A stretch of 64,000 nt of DNA from Odobenus rosmarus divergens (GCF_000321225.1 NW_004451011.1:733174-797173), one strand, 5' to 3'. Shown: positions 12,331 to 24,598, counted from the stretch's first letter. The notes: a model not told the origin generated them from the letters alone. Numbers and translations are program-made.

Positions 12331-13129
12331 TGCTGTAGAAGACTTAGAAAATTACAGGATCATAGGATATCAAATTTGAAAGTTTCCTTCATTCATTGCT
12401 CAATGCCTTACTCCCCAGTGCTCTCCAAGCAAGCCGACTGGACAACTGTAATGGCAAGGGGTTCACGTCCCTTCAAAACTGTCAGAGGCAGGCTAGGAGG
12501 ATGATTAAAGTAAAAGACAAACAGGACAGGTCCTGAACTAAATTGGGAAGGAGTTAATCTAGCTTCCCCTTTACCTGCAGGGCTTTGAGCTCACCTAACA
12601 GCCAAGTAAACCCTACCACGGTAGCCACTGATGGCAGTTGAGGGCTCTGCTATTCAAACCAGAGGAGCAGACAGAATGCCAAAGAGTCCTTAAACTCTAA
12701 GAACAAACGTAGAATCCCTTCTGAAGTGTCATTTTTACTTGAAGATCTGGAAGAAAAACATTATATACACACACTCAGTATGGAGAAAAATGTGTGTATG
12801 ATTTTAAAGAGAGAGTACAAGAAATTGATCAGAATCTTTTGGGCTGAACCCAGAGAGTTAAGAATTCACTCTTGGTCTGATGGGTTATTTTAGTGGAAAA
12901 AGTACGAGAAATACTACTGGCTTCGCATATTATCATCTTAGGCCCCCTGGAAGTGTTTCTAGTTTCACTGGTTTCTTTTGTAGACTGGAAAGTCTTTGAA
13001 ACAAAAAGCTATCGGTGCCTAATGATGGCCTTCCAGGGGTAGAGAGACAGATCTTTCCCAGAAGAGGCCCTGCATCCCTAGGTGGTCCATCAGCCCTTAG
13101 CAGCCAGTCCCCATCAGGATGGGCACAGT
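12331..13129. other. Intergenic, nothing recognised
   Basis: No repeat or gene recognised. Confidence 0.5.
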
Positions 13130-13322
13130 GAATGTACACTTGATTCAGCTTTGACAGCATCTGGGCAAGCAACTTTGCCTCTCCAAGCCTCAGTTCATAG
13201 TCCTAGCTGTAAAGTGAAATTGGAATGTTTACCTCATGGAGGTGTTGTGAACCATTGTATAAGCAGTAACAAGCTCAGTGCCTAGCTCATAATAAGCACT
13301 TAATAAATATTAGTTATTATTG
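13130..13322 (+). mobile_element. MIR relic
   Basis: MIR 3' half: CAAGCCTCAGTTCATAGTCC, then CTCATAATAAGCACTTAATA. Confidence 0.65.
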
Positions 13323-13395
13323 GCCAGTCCCCCTGCTTGTGTTCCCTCTCTTGCTGTCTCTCTCTCTCTCTCTGTCAAAAAAAAAAAAAAAAAAG
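13323..13395 (+). mobile_element. SINEC, 3' fragment
   Basis: Only the CCCCTGCTTGTGTTCC segment, CT tract and polyA remain; the head is missing. Abuts the 3' end of a MIR. Confidence 0.8.
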
Positions 13396-13965
13396 AAACT
13401 CGATGAATATTGTGCTGCTATTGTCACACAAGGTTAAATACACAACATCTATTCTCTTAATATCACAGCAATATCTTATATCCCTATTTATTTGTTTATG
13501 AGTTTCCTTGTTGATTATTCTTGTTCAGTTATTGTTACTTTAGACTTTTTTACAGTTCTTGTATTTGCATAGGCAGGTTTTTTGTGTTGTTCTGTTTCTT
13601 TATGTATTTTCGGTTGTAAGTAACGTTATGTGTTCTTTTAAATAAGAACCTAAGTATTTCCACTCCCAAATACTTTCCTTGGCCAGAGCTGCTTATGAAG
13701 ACGGGCTGGGAAATGTGTAGTAATACTAACAAAATACTTTGTCTTTGAACTTAAAATTTAACAAAATTTCTACAGTTTCTCCATTTGAAAAAAATATTTT
13801 ATTATAATATGAAATATTACATTTTTCCCATCTTTATCCAATGGAAAATTATTAGGCAATCATTTGAATCAGCTTATGTTGTTCTGGAAGCATTCTCATG
13901 ATTTAAAAAGTTCACGACAGACTTTTTGTAGGGTCACTTTCCCGTAAACGGTAAAGATTCAAAGT

Positions 13966-14494
13966 ACCTCTGAAACAAATAATACATTATATGTTAAAAA
14001 AAAAGAAGAAGGGGCGCCTGGGTGGCTCAGTTGGTTAAGCGGCTGCCTTCAGCTCAGGTCATGATCCTGGAGTCCCAGGATTGAGTCCCGCATCAGGCTC
14101 CCTGCTCAGCAGGGAGTCTGCTTCTCCCTCTGACCCTCCCTGCTCTCATGTGCTCTCTCTCTCATTCTCTCTCTCTCAAATAAATAAATAAAATCTTTAA
14201 AAAAAATTAAAAAAATTAAAAAAAGAAGAAGATAGTAGGAAGGGAAAAATGAAGGGGGGGAAATTGGAGGGGGTGATGAACCATGAGAGACTCTGGACTC
14301 TGAGAAACAAACTGAGGGTTCTAGAGGGGAGGGGGTGGGGACATGGGTTAGCTCGGTGATGGGTATTCAAGAGGGCACCTATTGAAAGGAGCACTGGGTG
14401 TTATATGCAAACAATGAATCATGGAACTCTACATCAAACACTAATGATGTAATGTATGGTGATTAACATAATAAAATAAAAAAAAGTGAGAAAA
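13966..14494 (+). mobile_element. Carnivoran L1 3' end, 5'-truncated, carrying a SINEC
   Basis: Contains typical carnivore L1 3' UTR text (GAACCATGAGAGACTCTGGA; AACTAATGATGTAATGTATG) and an A-rich tail. Target duplication AAAGATTCAAAGT at 13953-13965 and 14495-14507. The SINEC at 14011-14218 is nested in it. Confidence 0.88.
14011..14218 (+). mobile_element. SINEC, nested in an L1
   Basis: Full-length copy inserted in an A-rich site of the L1 3' region. A run of A followed by AAGAAGAA is present on both sides. Confidence 0.93.
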
Positions 14495-14507
14495 AAAGAT
14501 TCAAAGT

Positions 14508-15203
14508 TTTTATTTTTCTCATCCAACTTGCCATTTTTTTTTTTTTGGTAATTTCTTTATTGTCTAATGGGCAGGCCAGAATTGCATTTATTTCTTCTAA
14601 GTTGTGAATTTTATATAAAAAATTATCTTTTTCATTGTCATCTTTTGATCAGGAAAAAAAAACCCTTTAGGAGAACACAAAGTCACAGTCGTTTTATCTG
14701 ACTGTTCAGGTTGTAGATTTGCTAAGAATACTTTCCTTATTTTGTTGTTTTGCTCAGTCAGTAAGTCTTTGTTCAGTAAATAATTTGTAATGTTTGTAAA
14801 TTGTATGTGGGTCATGCTTAGCGGAAGTCTATTTACTTTCATTGTCTGCAATTTAAAAACACTGAAGCAGCCCATTTTTTTGTTCATTTTCTTTTCAGCC
14901 CTTCCTCTTCTGAGCTTCCCTTTCATTATGTGTGGTTGTATCCCAATGCCACCTTGTTCTCATTCTCTATGATCTATGGGATTAAGAGATTAAATGTAAT
15001 CATAGTCAAATATTCCAAGTTTGCCCATACTTTATCAAAAATGTAATTAAAGTAAATGTTAAAATATTGAAAAATTAAAATTATTTTTCCTGTATGGTCT
15101 CAAAAAGTTATTAAAGAGCAAAAAAGAATAATTAATGAACAGTAAAATCTGAACAAAAATTATTCAAATAAAACTTAGTTACTTGTTTTAAAATTTATAT
15201 CTT
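14508..15203. other. Intergenic, AT-rich, nothing recognised
   Basis: A T-rich run at 14534-14546. No gene recognised. Confidence 0.5.
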
Positions 15204-15388
15204 GGGGCACCTGGGTGGCTCAGTCAGTTAAGTCTCCAACTCTTGATTTTGGCTCAGGTCATGATCTTGGGGTCATGAGATTGAGTTCCGTCTGGGGGTG
15301 GGGAGGGGGGGGTCTGCACTCAATGGGGAGTCTGCTTGAGATTCTCTCCCTCTACCCCTCCCCCGCTCTCTCTCATAAATCTTTAAAA
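15204..15388 (+). mobile_element. SINEC, older diverged copy
   Basis: The head GGGGCACCTGGGTGGCTCAG is clear; the middle carries a G-rich expansion (about 15293-15311). The tail ends in a short A run. Confidence 0.88.
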
Positions 15389-15540
15389 AATTTACTTATA
15401 TTTTATATATTTTATAAATATAAAATTGCATGCAATTCCTGTGTGCATGACCATCAGCTGCTAATGCAAAAAATTGGGATTATGCTTCATGCTTCAAGCA
15501 TGCCAGGTCTAGACTATGCATAAAAAAGAATTAGGAATGA

Positions 15541-15561
15541 GGGCGCCTGGGTGGCTCAGTT
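15541..15561 (+). mobile_element. SINEC remnant, first 21 nt only
   Basis: The first 21 nt of the SINE head, bounded by the 7-bp direct repeat GGAATGA (15534-15540 and 15562-15568). The rest of the element is absent. Confidence 0.7.
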
Positions 15562-15568
15562 GGAATGA

Positions 15569-16480
15569 TATTATTTAATATTGCAAACTGTTCTTTGGTT
15601 GCTATATGTAACTATTGCTAAGACTGCAGTAATGTGTGAATACTTACAGGTCTGTAAACCGGAACTTAAAGAAAGCAAGAAGACACATGCTAAGCACTCC
15701 TGGGAAAAGATACTTTATTATGCGAGAATCTATAACATTGATGATATGCGAGAAGAAGGATTTGACAAGCTAATTAATTTGTCTCTTCTCTTACCTAAGT
15801 GCTTCTACAGCTCAAATTTTCCTCACACTCCTAAGCAATGTCCTTCCTGGATGTTGGCAGAACAACCTACAATTCCTCAGGACATTGGAGAAAGTCACCA
15901 ATTGTTTTGAGAACAGAGGGCAAGAGATGCAGAGAAACCCTTCCTGTGGCCTATGGGGTGTGAGTCCCAGTGTGGACTCTAGCATGTGCCTGCTCTGTGT
16001 CAGCTGTGAGTACCTGATCCCTTAGGTTCTTTAATATATTTACCTTTGCACTGTGTGCTTGTGACTTCCACACTGTAACCCATGAGGTCTGAGGTAGGAG
16101 CCTCTCTTGGCCAGGCCTAAGGGCTGTCCTGAGCTCAATAAAATATTCACCACGACTTATGCGTATAACCCTTACATATAGAAGAGACATAGCTTTCCAC
16201 GACCAGTACCTGAATAAATTACCGTGTAAACAGTTTGGTGTTTAATTTTCTAGGCATTTTTTATACTAACCTACACAGATATATGTAAATTTAAATAAGA
16301 TAAAAAATACACATATACACAAATGAGATCATATTATAAAAGCTTTAGTAAGCTTCTTTTCCTACTTAACAATACAGTATGCACCACTTTCCATGTCGTT
16401 ACATAATACTCAGCATCAACTTTATCTTACTAATAACTGCATGATACGCACTAATTTTTTTTAGTCAATTACTTCTTAAG
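15569..16480. other. Intergenic, nothing recognised
   Basis: A 109-codon plus-strand open frame at 15581-15910 has no family resemblance I can name. Confidence 0.5.
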
Positions 16481-16500
16481 TGGTTTTTACCCCAATTTTT

Positions 16501-16689
16501 AAAAAAGATTTTATTTATTTGAGAGAGAGAGACACAGCCAGAGAGAGAACACAAACAGGGGGAGTGGGAGAGGGAGAAGCAGGCTTCCCGCCGAGCAGGG
16601 TTGCTGATGCGGGGCTCGATCCCAGGACTCCGAGATCATGACCTGAGCCGAAGGCAGACGCTTAACCCACTGAGCCACCCAGGTGTCCC
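16501..16689 (-). mobile_element. SINEC, antisense
   Basis: A 20-bp target duplication with one mismatch begins TGGTTTTTACC at 16481 and again at 16690. Confidence 0.95.
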
Positions 16690-16780
16690 TGGTTTTTACC
16701 TCAATTTTTGCCATTACAAAAATCGTACAGCGAATACCCTTGTGTGGGTAACTTGGCTTTATTACTTTAAAAAAAATAAT

Positions 16781-17200
16781 CTTTTTCCTTTGGAATAATT
16801 TTAGACTTACAGAAACATTGCTAAGACAGTGCAGAGAGTTACTGTAGACCCTTCAGTGAGCTTCCCTGAATGGTAACATCTTCCATAACCAGCATTCATT
16901 TGTCAAAACTAAGAAATTAACATTAATTCAACATTATCAGCTAAATTACAGATTTCATCAAATTTTCCACTAATACCCTTTCCTTTTTTATTATCGTGGT
17001 AAGAACACATAACATGAGATCTACCCTCTTAACAACTTTTCAAGTGCATAGTTAAGTATTCTTAACTACAAGTACAGTGTCGTACAGCCGATCTAGAACT
17101 TTTTCATCTTGCATGACTTTATACCTGTTGAACAGCACCTCCCCCATTTTCCCCTCCCCTCCAGCCCCTGGCATGCTCACGGTTCTAGGTTTTTACTACT
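16781..17200 (-). mobile_element. Ancient L1-type 3' region
   Basis: Resembles widely dispersed L1M-type text (GGTAACATCTTCCATAACCA; TTTGTCAAAACTAAGAAATT). The exact family was not determined. Confidence 0.5.
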
Positions 17201-17869
17201 TTTAGACTCATGACTGCATTTGGTCAGTTACAGCTGATTTATAAATGTTAGAAATGGGCTGTATGTAACCCCTACTCCTGTTTTTCATCTTAAGGCTTTC
17301 CTGCAGACTTTTCTGGACAACAAAGTTCCAGATGAATATTTCACACTAATGTGCCTTGTCTAGGATCCAAGGCAGTCTCATATATTAATGTGTTAACCTT
17401 TACTGTCCAAAAATGGCAGAAAACTAGAAATCTATATTAATTAGGAATGGCAAATGGAAACTCAAATATATATGTAATGTATATTTAAATATTTTATTTT
17501 CATGTATTAATTATAAGGAGAGATGTATATCTCCATCTTAATTATAAACAGCATATGCATGCTGCTATTTCCATGCTTCGTTTGGAGCTAGAAAGTGGCA
17601 GATACAGGATCAAAATCCAGGTTTGGCTGACACCAATGCCAGTAGTCTTGCCATCATGCCATGCCTTCTAGTAGGGATTAGAATTTGGAGGTGGTTATGG
17701 CGCCTCAAAGAGTTTTTAATTCTTTTCAAAATAAGAAAGAATTTTTATACACACCGAACCAATCACAGTGACCACATTTAAGGAGTGGAGAGAGATTGAT
17801 GAGAGAAGTGGGAATTTTGCATCTCTGTGTTGATTGATTTATTTAAATGATGAGAATGGGTTCATGGAG

Positions 17870-18656
17870 TACTGGTCAAATTTTAAAAATTAATGAAAAA
17901 TAGTCCTGTACATAGGTGCTGGGAATACCAATATTCAGTACAGCCACTTTTGAAAACAATTTGGAAGTGGTTTATCAAGTTAAACATACACTTACCGTAT
18001 GACCTAGCAATTGCACCCACTAAAAATGAAAGTATATGCCCACAAAAAAAAATCTGTACACAAATGTTTATAACAGCTTTATTCATAATCACTAGAAACT
18101 GGAAACAATCCATGTGTCCATATGTCCATCTATAGGTGACTAGATAAACAAGCTGTGGTACATCCTTACAAGGGAATACAACTCAGGGATAAGCAACAAA
18201 CATACTGATATATGTAATGACATGGCTGAATTACAAGAGCATTTTGCTAAGTTAAAGAAGTCTGGGGGTGCTGGGTGGCTCAGGTCGTGATCGCAGGGTC
18301 CTAGGATAGAGCCCCATGTCGGGCTCCCTGCTCAGCGGGAAGCCTGCTTCTCCCTCTCCCTCTGCTGCTCCCCCTGCTTGTATGCTGTCTCTTTCTCTCT
18401 CTGTCAAATAAATAAATAAAAAGCTTAAAAAATAAAAAAAAATAAAGAAGTCTGACACAATAGGTTACATGATTCTATTTATATGACATGCACTAAAAGG
18501 GAAAACTATAGCGACGATATCAGGTCAGTGGTTGCCGTGCGTAAGAGGAGGGGACTGATTATATAGTAGTACAAAGCGTCTTTTTGGAGTGATGCAAATG
18601 TTTGTACTTTATTGTGTTGGTGGTCACACAGTTGTATGTGCATTCATCAGAACGCA
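17870..18656 (+). mobile_element. Ancient L1 (end of ORF2), sense, broken
   Basis: Resembles the L1 ORF2 3' end (TATGACCTAGCAATTGCACC; a GGAAACAATCCATGTGTCCA stretch). Frame destroyed; split by the SINEC at 18265-18442. Confidence 0.75.
18265..18442 (+). mobile_element. SINEC, sense, inserted in an L1
   Basis: Head slightly shortened, missing part of the TTGGTTAAGC segment. Target duplication TAAAGAAGTCTG at 18253-18264 and 18443-18454. Confidence 0.93.
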
Positions 18657-18704
18657 TTTTTAAAAATTTTTTATTGTTATGTTAATCACCATACATTACA
18701 TCAT
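18657..18704 (-). mobile_element. Carnivoran L1 3' terminus, very short, antisense
   Basis: About 48 nt matching the reverse complement of the L1 3' end (GTTAATCACCATACATTACA), the same family as the copy ending at 14494. Confidence 0.75.
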
Positions 18705-18917
18705 CAGGAGAGTTCTACCAGACAGCACCTCAATCGACTGATTAAACTTAGCGTGACCAATGAAAGAACACAATGGCATCGTGTGCCTTTTGTTGTGATG
18801 CACTGAGAAGGACCCAGTCTCACCTCTGCAGAGTTTTTGCTGAAAATCTTTAATTGGATATAATGAAGAAACAACCAGACAACCCAAATTGTGGACATTC
18901 TATAAAAACACTGGCCT

Positions 18918-19140
18918 GGGGCACTTGGGTGCTCAGTTGGATAAGCATCTGACTCTTGGTTTCAGCTCAGGTCATGATCTTGGGGTTGTGAGATTGAGCC
19001 CCACGTTGGGCTCCGCACTGAGTGGGGAGTCTACTTAAGACTCTCCCTCCCTCTCTCTCTGTCCCTCCCTGCTGCACTCTCTCTTTCTCTCTTTCTAAAA
19101 TAAATAGATAAATCTTTTTAAAAAATGAATAAGTAAATAA
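18918..19140 (+). mobile_element. SINEC, older copy
   Basis: Diverged head (GGGGCACTTGGGTGCTCAG), CT-rich tract, and A-rich tail with AAATAGATAAAT. Flanked by ACTGGCC direct repeats. Confidence 0.9.
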
Positions 19141-19345
19141 AAAACTGGCCCTGAAAGTCAATGACAGGAAAGACAAAAAAAAAAAAAAAAAGCAGGAGAA
19201 TTGTTTTGGAATAAAGGACTGTAGGATGACTTTAAAACAGCATCTAATTCTTGATGAATCCTGGATAAGAACAAAAACAAAAACAAAGACAAACCCAGAA
19301 AAGCTCCGAAGGATATTACTGGTTATTTAGAAGAATGTCCTTGTT

Positions 19346-19544
19346 GGGGCGCCTGGGTGGCTCAGTCATTAAGAGTCTGCCTTCGGCTCAGGTCATGATC
19401 CCAGGGTCCTGGGATCAAGCCCCGCATCAGGCTCCCTGCTCAGCGGGGAGCCTGCTTCACCCTCTCCCACTCCCCCTGCTTGTGTTCCCTCTCTCGCTGT
19501 GTCTTTCTCTGTCAAATAAATAAAAATCTTAAAAAAAAAAAAAA
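19346..19544 (+). mobile_element. SINEC, sense
   Basis: Little-diverged copy. Target duplication AAGAATGTCCTTGTT at 19331-19345 and 19545-19559. Confidence 0.95.
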
Positions 19545-19790
19545 AAGAATGTCCTTGTTTTTTAGGAGGTATATCCTGAAGTTCTTTGGGGTGAAGCTTC
19601 ATAAAGTCTCTAAATTTGAAATGATTCAGTAAAAAAAAAAAAAAGTCCTTATATAGGGGAATATGTACAATGTATGTAGTGTATGTAGCTAAACGTTAAC
19701 AACTGATGAATGAATACTATATAAGCATTCATTGTATTATTTTCTCAACTTTTCTGTAGGTTTCTAAGTTTTCATAATAAGAGGTTGGGG

Positions 19791-21194
19791 TGGGGGATAA
19801 ACATATGAACTGGAGGTATAGGTACATGACTCCAAGGCAATAAATCTGTAGGGTAGCCAGCTAGTGACCTAGGACCTGAGTGACCTGGCCTGAAAAGATG
19901 AGCTGTACTGTATCTGCTGGGATCCTTTGGGCTTCAAGTAACAGGATACCTGAGTCAAAGTTGCTAAAACTGTAAGGACATCTAATTATCTCCTGGAACA
20001 AGAAGTCTAAAGGTAAATGGCTCCAGGGTTGGTTAATTCGTCAGCTCAAGAATTTTATAGCCCTCTGTCAGTTCCTCTCTAGTTCTCTTGGCTTTACTTC
20101 TCATGGTTGCAAAATGGCTACCACAGCTTCAAGTATCACGTCCTCACATGACATGTCCAAAGCCGGCAGGAAGCGCTGGGGCTGACTCTTCCATAGGCTT
20201 TGCCCTCCGGGATCAAGTATAAAATGTTTTCCCCTAAACCTCACCACCTTTCCTGAAGATTCCTCTTACATCTCTTCGCCCTTCCAAACCAATTTAGTTC
20301 ACCATTTGGGGTTGTTCTCCTGAACAAAACTGACTGGGAGGGATGGTTGTTGGATGGGCAGCCAACCATGTTTGCCATATGAGCCAGTCAGACTCACTTG
20401 GCCAGGAATCTGAGCCAAGAAACCTGGCCTGGGTTTGGTGTTAGCATTCATGCTCTTGGTGAATGGACAAAAAGAAGCTGAGTCTAGGCCATGGCATGCC
20501 AGGCTGTGTACAGACCAAGGTTAGGACAAGAGAAAACTCTACAGAGAGGGTGAGGAAATCATTTGGTAGGGAAAGGAGAACATAGCACCTGTGCCAAGAA
20601 GGGTGGGGCTGCCTTGAGGGCTAGAAACTGTCCCTCAAATGCCTAGATCCCTTGTTTCCCGGTTATGATTTCTGTTCCAGGCCACAGAGAACATACCAGT
20701 TGGGACTCATTTGCCAGTTACAGAACAAACAAACAAGAAACTGCCCTAGCATGAAAGAGCAATTAGTTATAATTGTACAGGCCTGTCTTAAACGACCCAA
20801 AGGCAGGAAATTTGGCCTTTTTGGAAAATGCTAGAACTAGGTGACTTCTCTCTGCCTCTTCCTCTGTGTTTCTCTGGAGTTATTTCATTCTTCTCTCTGC
20901 AGTAGGCTATCTCTGCTTGCTGGCCCGATGGTAGCCTACATTCTTCCACTCTTCTAAATTTGCATTCAAGTCTTGACCCCAAAAGAACCCAGGTGGTAGT
21001 CAGTCTCTAGGTCCTAGTTTCAAATTCCCACAGGAGAGAAGCTGAGAGGCCTAAGTTGGGTCAGATGACCAATGTACCAAGTCCATAGGCTTCAGGTCAC
21101 AGCAGCCAGGCATGGGACAGGGAGGAGAGACAGTGCTAAGAGAAAGGGGTCATTGACCCAGGCTGGAAACATATCCCCAAAGTTATCCATCATG
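19791..21194. other. Intergenic, nothing recognised
   Basis: Mixed-composition sequence. No repeat or gene assigned. Confidence 0.5.
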
Positions 21195-21420
21195 ATCTTT
21201 AAGATCGTGGTTTTTAAGCTTTGGGTGGAAATTGGACACCCCCCGGGGGGACTTTTAGCAATGTCTGGAAACATCTTTGGCTGTCACAACTTAGGGGGTC
21301 GGTGCTACCTGCATCTCATGGGCAGAGGCCAGGGATGCTGTGAAACATCCTAGGATGCCCCCACAACAAAGAACTATCTAGTCCAAAATGTCAGTATTGC
21401 TGAGATTGAGAACCTCTGCC
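21195..21420 (+). mobile_element. MER5-type hAT (Charlie) DNA transposon relic
   Basis: Contains AGCAATGTCTGGAAACATCT, TTTGGCTGTCACAACTTAGG and GTCCAAAATGTCAGTATTGC, typical of MER5A. Confidence 0.8.
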
Positions 21421-22224
21421 TCCCTTTTGATTCTGGCAACTATTCTTTTAATCAAGTGGAGTATCTGTACCCATGAAGAACAGACCCAGGCTTGGTAAGT
21501 CATAGGGCTCAGGCAGTATTTGTGGGGCAGAGAGTGAATGAAAACACCATTCCTTAGAATGTGTGTGGCTGCTGATTCTGCGGCTGATTACCTGGGTTCA
21601 GCGGGCACTCTTGGTGCAGGAGCCCACAAAGGCAGGAGACCGTGAGGTTCTTGCCTTGGGTGGGGGGACTGTTCAATAAAAAGAGGAGCTGGAATAAGCA
21701 GAAACATACAAGCAGAAGACAGAAGTATAAACCCACACACTTGGCTCTTCAGGTGCTCCAAACACAAACAGCAGCTGCCTAGCTGGTACTTGCTCCTCCC
21801 CACACACCATAAGGGAGAGCTGTAAATCCTTAAGTCCCAAACAGCTAACACTAACTTGTCAGGCAGAAAGGGAGAGGCTCCAGGCCACTGGGTTTCTTTT
21901 TGGCTTAGTATAGCATCTGCTTTCCTTTCCTGAGGAGTGTTGTCAGCCCGAAATCTTAAAAAAAAAAAAAAAAAAAATTCTATAAATGGTACAGAGCGGA
22001 GAAGGCTTCAGGAACAAGGAGAAGAAAGAGTTTGTAAGGCTGGACATTTTCCTGAAATTCCTGATAAAACCACGTCTACTATTTGGCAAAGGGAAATACG
22101 CTCTCTGGAGTTTTTTCAGCATAAACGGCAGAAGGTCGATAACTCAGGGTCTTTGCTGCCCTCTATTGATAGTAATGAAGACTAGCAGGGGGTTCAGGGA
22201 AGAGAGGCTTTTCAGCAGAGTGCT
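21421..22224. other. Intergenic, nothing recognised
   Basis: An A18-type run at 21959-21976. No gene recognised. Confidence 0.5.
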
Positions 22225-22745
22225 TCATCCCTTCATTGAATTTTTTCAACACGTATTTACTGAGCTTATACTCCGTGCAGATGCTGGGCTAGGCATTAAA
22301 TACAGTCGTGAGAAATACACACTAAGTCCCTGTTCTCATGGGATGTACATTCTAGCAAAGGTGATAGACTGTTAGTCAAGAAATAAGAAATATTTTAAGG
22401 ATGTTCAAAATGCTCTGAAAGTAATGAACAGGGTAAATGGGGAAGAGGGGACAATTTAAGATTGGACGGGTCGGGAGGTGACACGTGAGCTGAGGATGGA
22501 AGGGTGAGACAAAGCCAGCAGTGCTGAGAATAGGACCCAGGGCTTTCCAGGCAGATCAAGAAGTGGCTGTAAACTCAGGATGCTGGAAAGAGCTTGATGG
22601 GTCCTGAACCCAGTGCGGAGCAGGAGACAGAGTGGAGGGAAGGCCAGGTAATGATGGGACCCTGCAGTCTGCAAAGGAACTTGGGTTTTATTCTGAATCA
22701 ATCTTACTCAGTAGAGGAAGCTATTGAAGGTTGCTGTTTTTGTTT
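22225..22745 (-). mobile_element. L2 LINE relic, antisense
   Basis: Contains CGTATTTACTGAGCTTATAC, TGGGATGTACATTCTAGCAA and GAACTTGGGTTTTATTCTGA, in antisense L2 order. The following SINEC (22764) may have split it. Confidence 0.6.
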
Positions 22746-22763
22746 TTAAAAGATTATTCTTTT

Positions 22764-22903
22764 GTTTAGTTTTGTTTTGTTTAAAGTAGGCTCCATGCCC
22801 AGCGTGGAGCCCAACATGGGGCTTAAGCCCATGACCCTGAGATCAAGACCTGAGCTGAAATCAAGAGTCAGACACTTAAACAACTGAGCCACCCAGGTGC
22901 CCC
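22764..22903 (-). mobile_element. SINEC, antisense, partial
   Basis: About 140 nt, with the CT/GA-rich part reduced. Exact 17-bp target duplication TAAAAGATTATTCTTTT at 22747-22763 and 22904-22920. Confidence 0.93.
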
Positions 22904-22920
22904 TAAAAGATTATTCTTTT

Positions 22921-24289
22921 TGATGCAACATATTTACTATGGGATATCAATAAAGATGTTTCCAGAAGTATCAGAAAGTTTACAAAGGTGTATACGTTAA
23001 GTAAATAAGTGAATATCTAATGAGCAAACATACTTTGTCTCCTGTGTGGATAATGGAAGGTAGGGCTGGGGGCAAGACAAGGATGCGGAGCCGGATAGGG
23101 CTGTGCGGGAGTCAGGCTGGGCCAGAGCGATGCCGTGGAGGTGGACAGAAACGGATGGACCCAAGGTGCCTTTGGGAGTTGCACCTGCAGGACCTGGGGA
23201 TGGGTCGCAGGTGGAAGAGGGTGAGAGCTAGCGGCCAAGGCTACGAGGGCAAAAAAGTCAGCTCTGACATGTGGTTGAAGAGAGGTGGCATTTGCAAGCC
23301 TCCGCCCCTCGTCCCTTGTGGGCCAGCAGGTGAGGGCCATTCCCTCGTGGGTGTGCTTTGCTCTCTTTCCTTCGGCTCAGTCCAGGTGATTATACCTGGC
23401 AGGTCTCAGGGAGGCATTCCTCATAAAAATGGCTGTAAAGCCTTTTGCTAATATGAAGCCTCCCATAAATGTCAGGGGATGAGAATTACAGCCCCGCAAC
23501 CTCATAAAAGAGAGAGCGCGTCGTGGCTTGAGGAAGCCACAGCGACTGTGAGGGCACCGAGCTGTCTTTGCAAGGTGTATTTTAGTTTCGGGGAAGATAT
23601 GACCGGAGGAAGTGGAGTGCTGGCTGAGGCCAGAGTGGCTCCCAGGCTCTCTTGAAAGGCCCAGTTATCAAACCTGTCAGCAAAGCCTCCCTGCACCTGG
23701 CCCGGGGCTTCTACAAGGTGAAGTAGAACACATTCTTGTTCTTACTTTTTAACTGATGAGTCTGAAGGCAGAGTTAATCTTCCTATCGGTTCTTTGTAAC
23801 TGTTCTTACTGATTCAGCTAGGAGGAGGAGGGGTATTAGGGGAATCTGGCCTCGGGCAGCCTCTGATTCTGGGGAATAAACAACATACTGCTTCCCACCT
23901 CCTCCAGTCCTTGACCCACCTGTCAGCTAATTAGTACACGTTACCCAGGTGTTTTTCCTGCCCTGAGCCGCTCCCCTGCTTACCATCTGCCTGACATCGC
24001 TTTGATGGACCCCATATGTCTAACAGCCGCGACCCCAATGCCCTTTATTTCTCCCCTTTTATTTCTCTCTCTTTACTATGCGTTCAACATACGGCTCAAC
24101 ATCCCCGGGATCATATGATAAGCGTGGCATTGTGCTGAGGTCCTGGAAACTGGGCTGAGGAGCCTGCAATATGATCTGAAGGCCCTGCTCAGAAGGAGGT
24201 ACTCATTGAGCTGACTGCCCGCTGAGTAACTTTGGGGAGCACATACACTCCGAGAAAGTTGGATCAAAATAATGGTGGCCAACGTCCCG
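22921..24289. other. Intergenic, partly repeat-free, candidate regulatory DNA
   Basis: The stretch from about 23,380 to 24,060 carries homeodomain and E-box motifs and no recognisable transposon. The first 350 bp may be further L2 relic. Confidence 0.4.
23917..23951. promoter_or_regulatory. Paired E-boxes flanking a palindromic homeodomain core
   Basis: CACCTG (23917-23922), CTAATTAG (23927-23934) and CAGGTG (23946-23951) form a symmetrical 35-bp cluster. Motif evidence only. Confidence 0.3.
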
Positions 24290-24470
24290 TACTGAGGCCC
24301 AACTGCGCCCCAGGCATCTGCCCAAGGGCCTTATCTCAGGGGGGCCTCAGAATAACCTGAGGAGGCGAGTACAGTTGCTATTTTCCTTTTCATATGAGGA
24401 AGCAGAGGTTTGGGGAGGTGATGACTATTGCAGGGTAAGAGTTGGTGAGTGCTGGAACCCTTTTTCAGTA
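24290..24470 (-). mobile_element. MIR relic, antisense
   Basis: Contains CATATGAGGAAGCAGAGGTT and GAGTGCTGGAACCC-like wording. Confidence 0.5.
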
Positions 24471-24598
24471 CAAGTTGGCCTGATCTTGAAGCCTGTGCAC
24501 TGCTTTGTCTCTGGCCCATCAGTTGGGATGACAGGAAATTCCTAATGGCATGGGGGATATTCAGCATGCTGCTCCAGCTCTGAAGCCATGCTGCCTTT

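Larger units (their letters stand above)
18705..19790. repeat. Ancient interspersed repeat, family not assigned, split by two SINECs
   Basis: Segments such as AAAACAACCAGAC-type text, GGACATTCTATAAAAACACT, AGAATGTCCTTGTT and TTTCTCAACTTTTCTGTAGG belong to a common mammalian dispersed repeat seen again at about 33290-33520. I cannot name it with confidence. Confidence 0.4.

Noticed and set aside
15581..15910. A 109-codon plus-strand open frame with varied composition
   Set aside because: No recognised family and no gene structure around it; could be an old pseudogene but nothing supports one.
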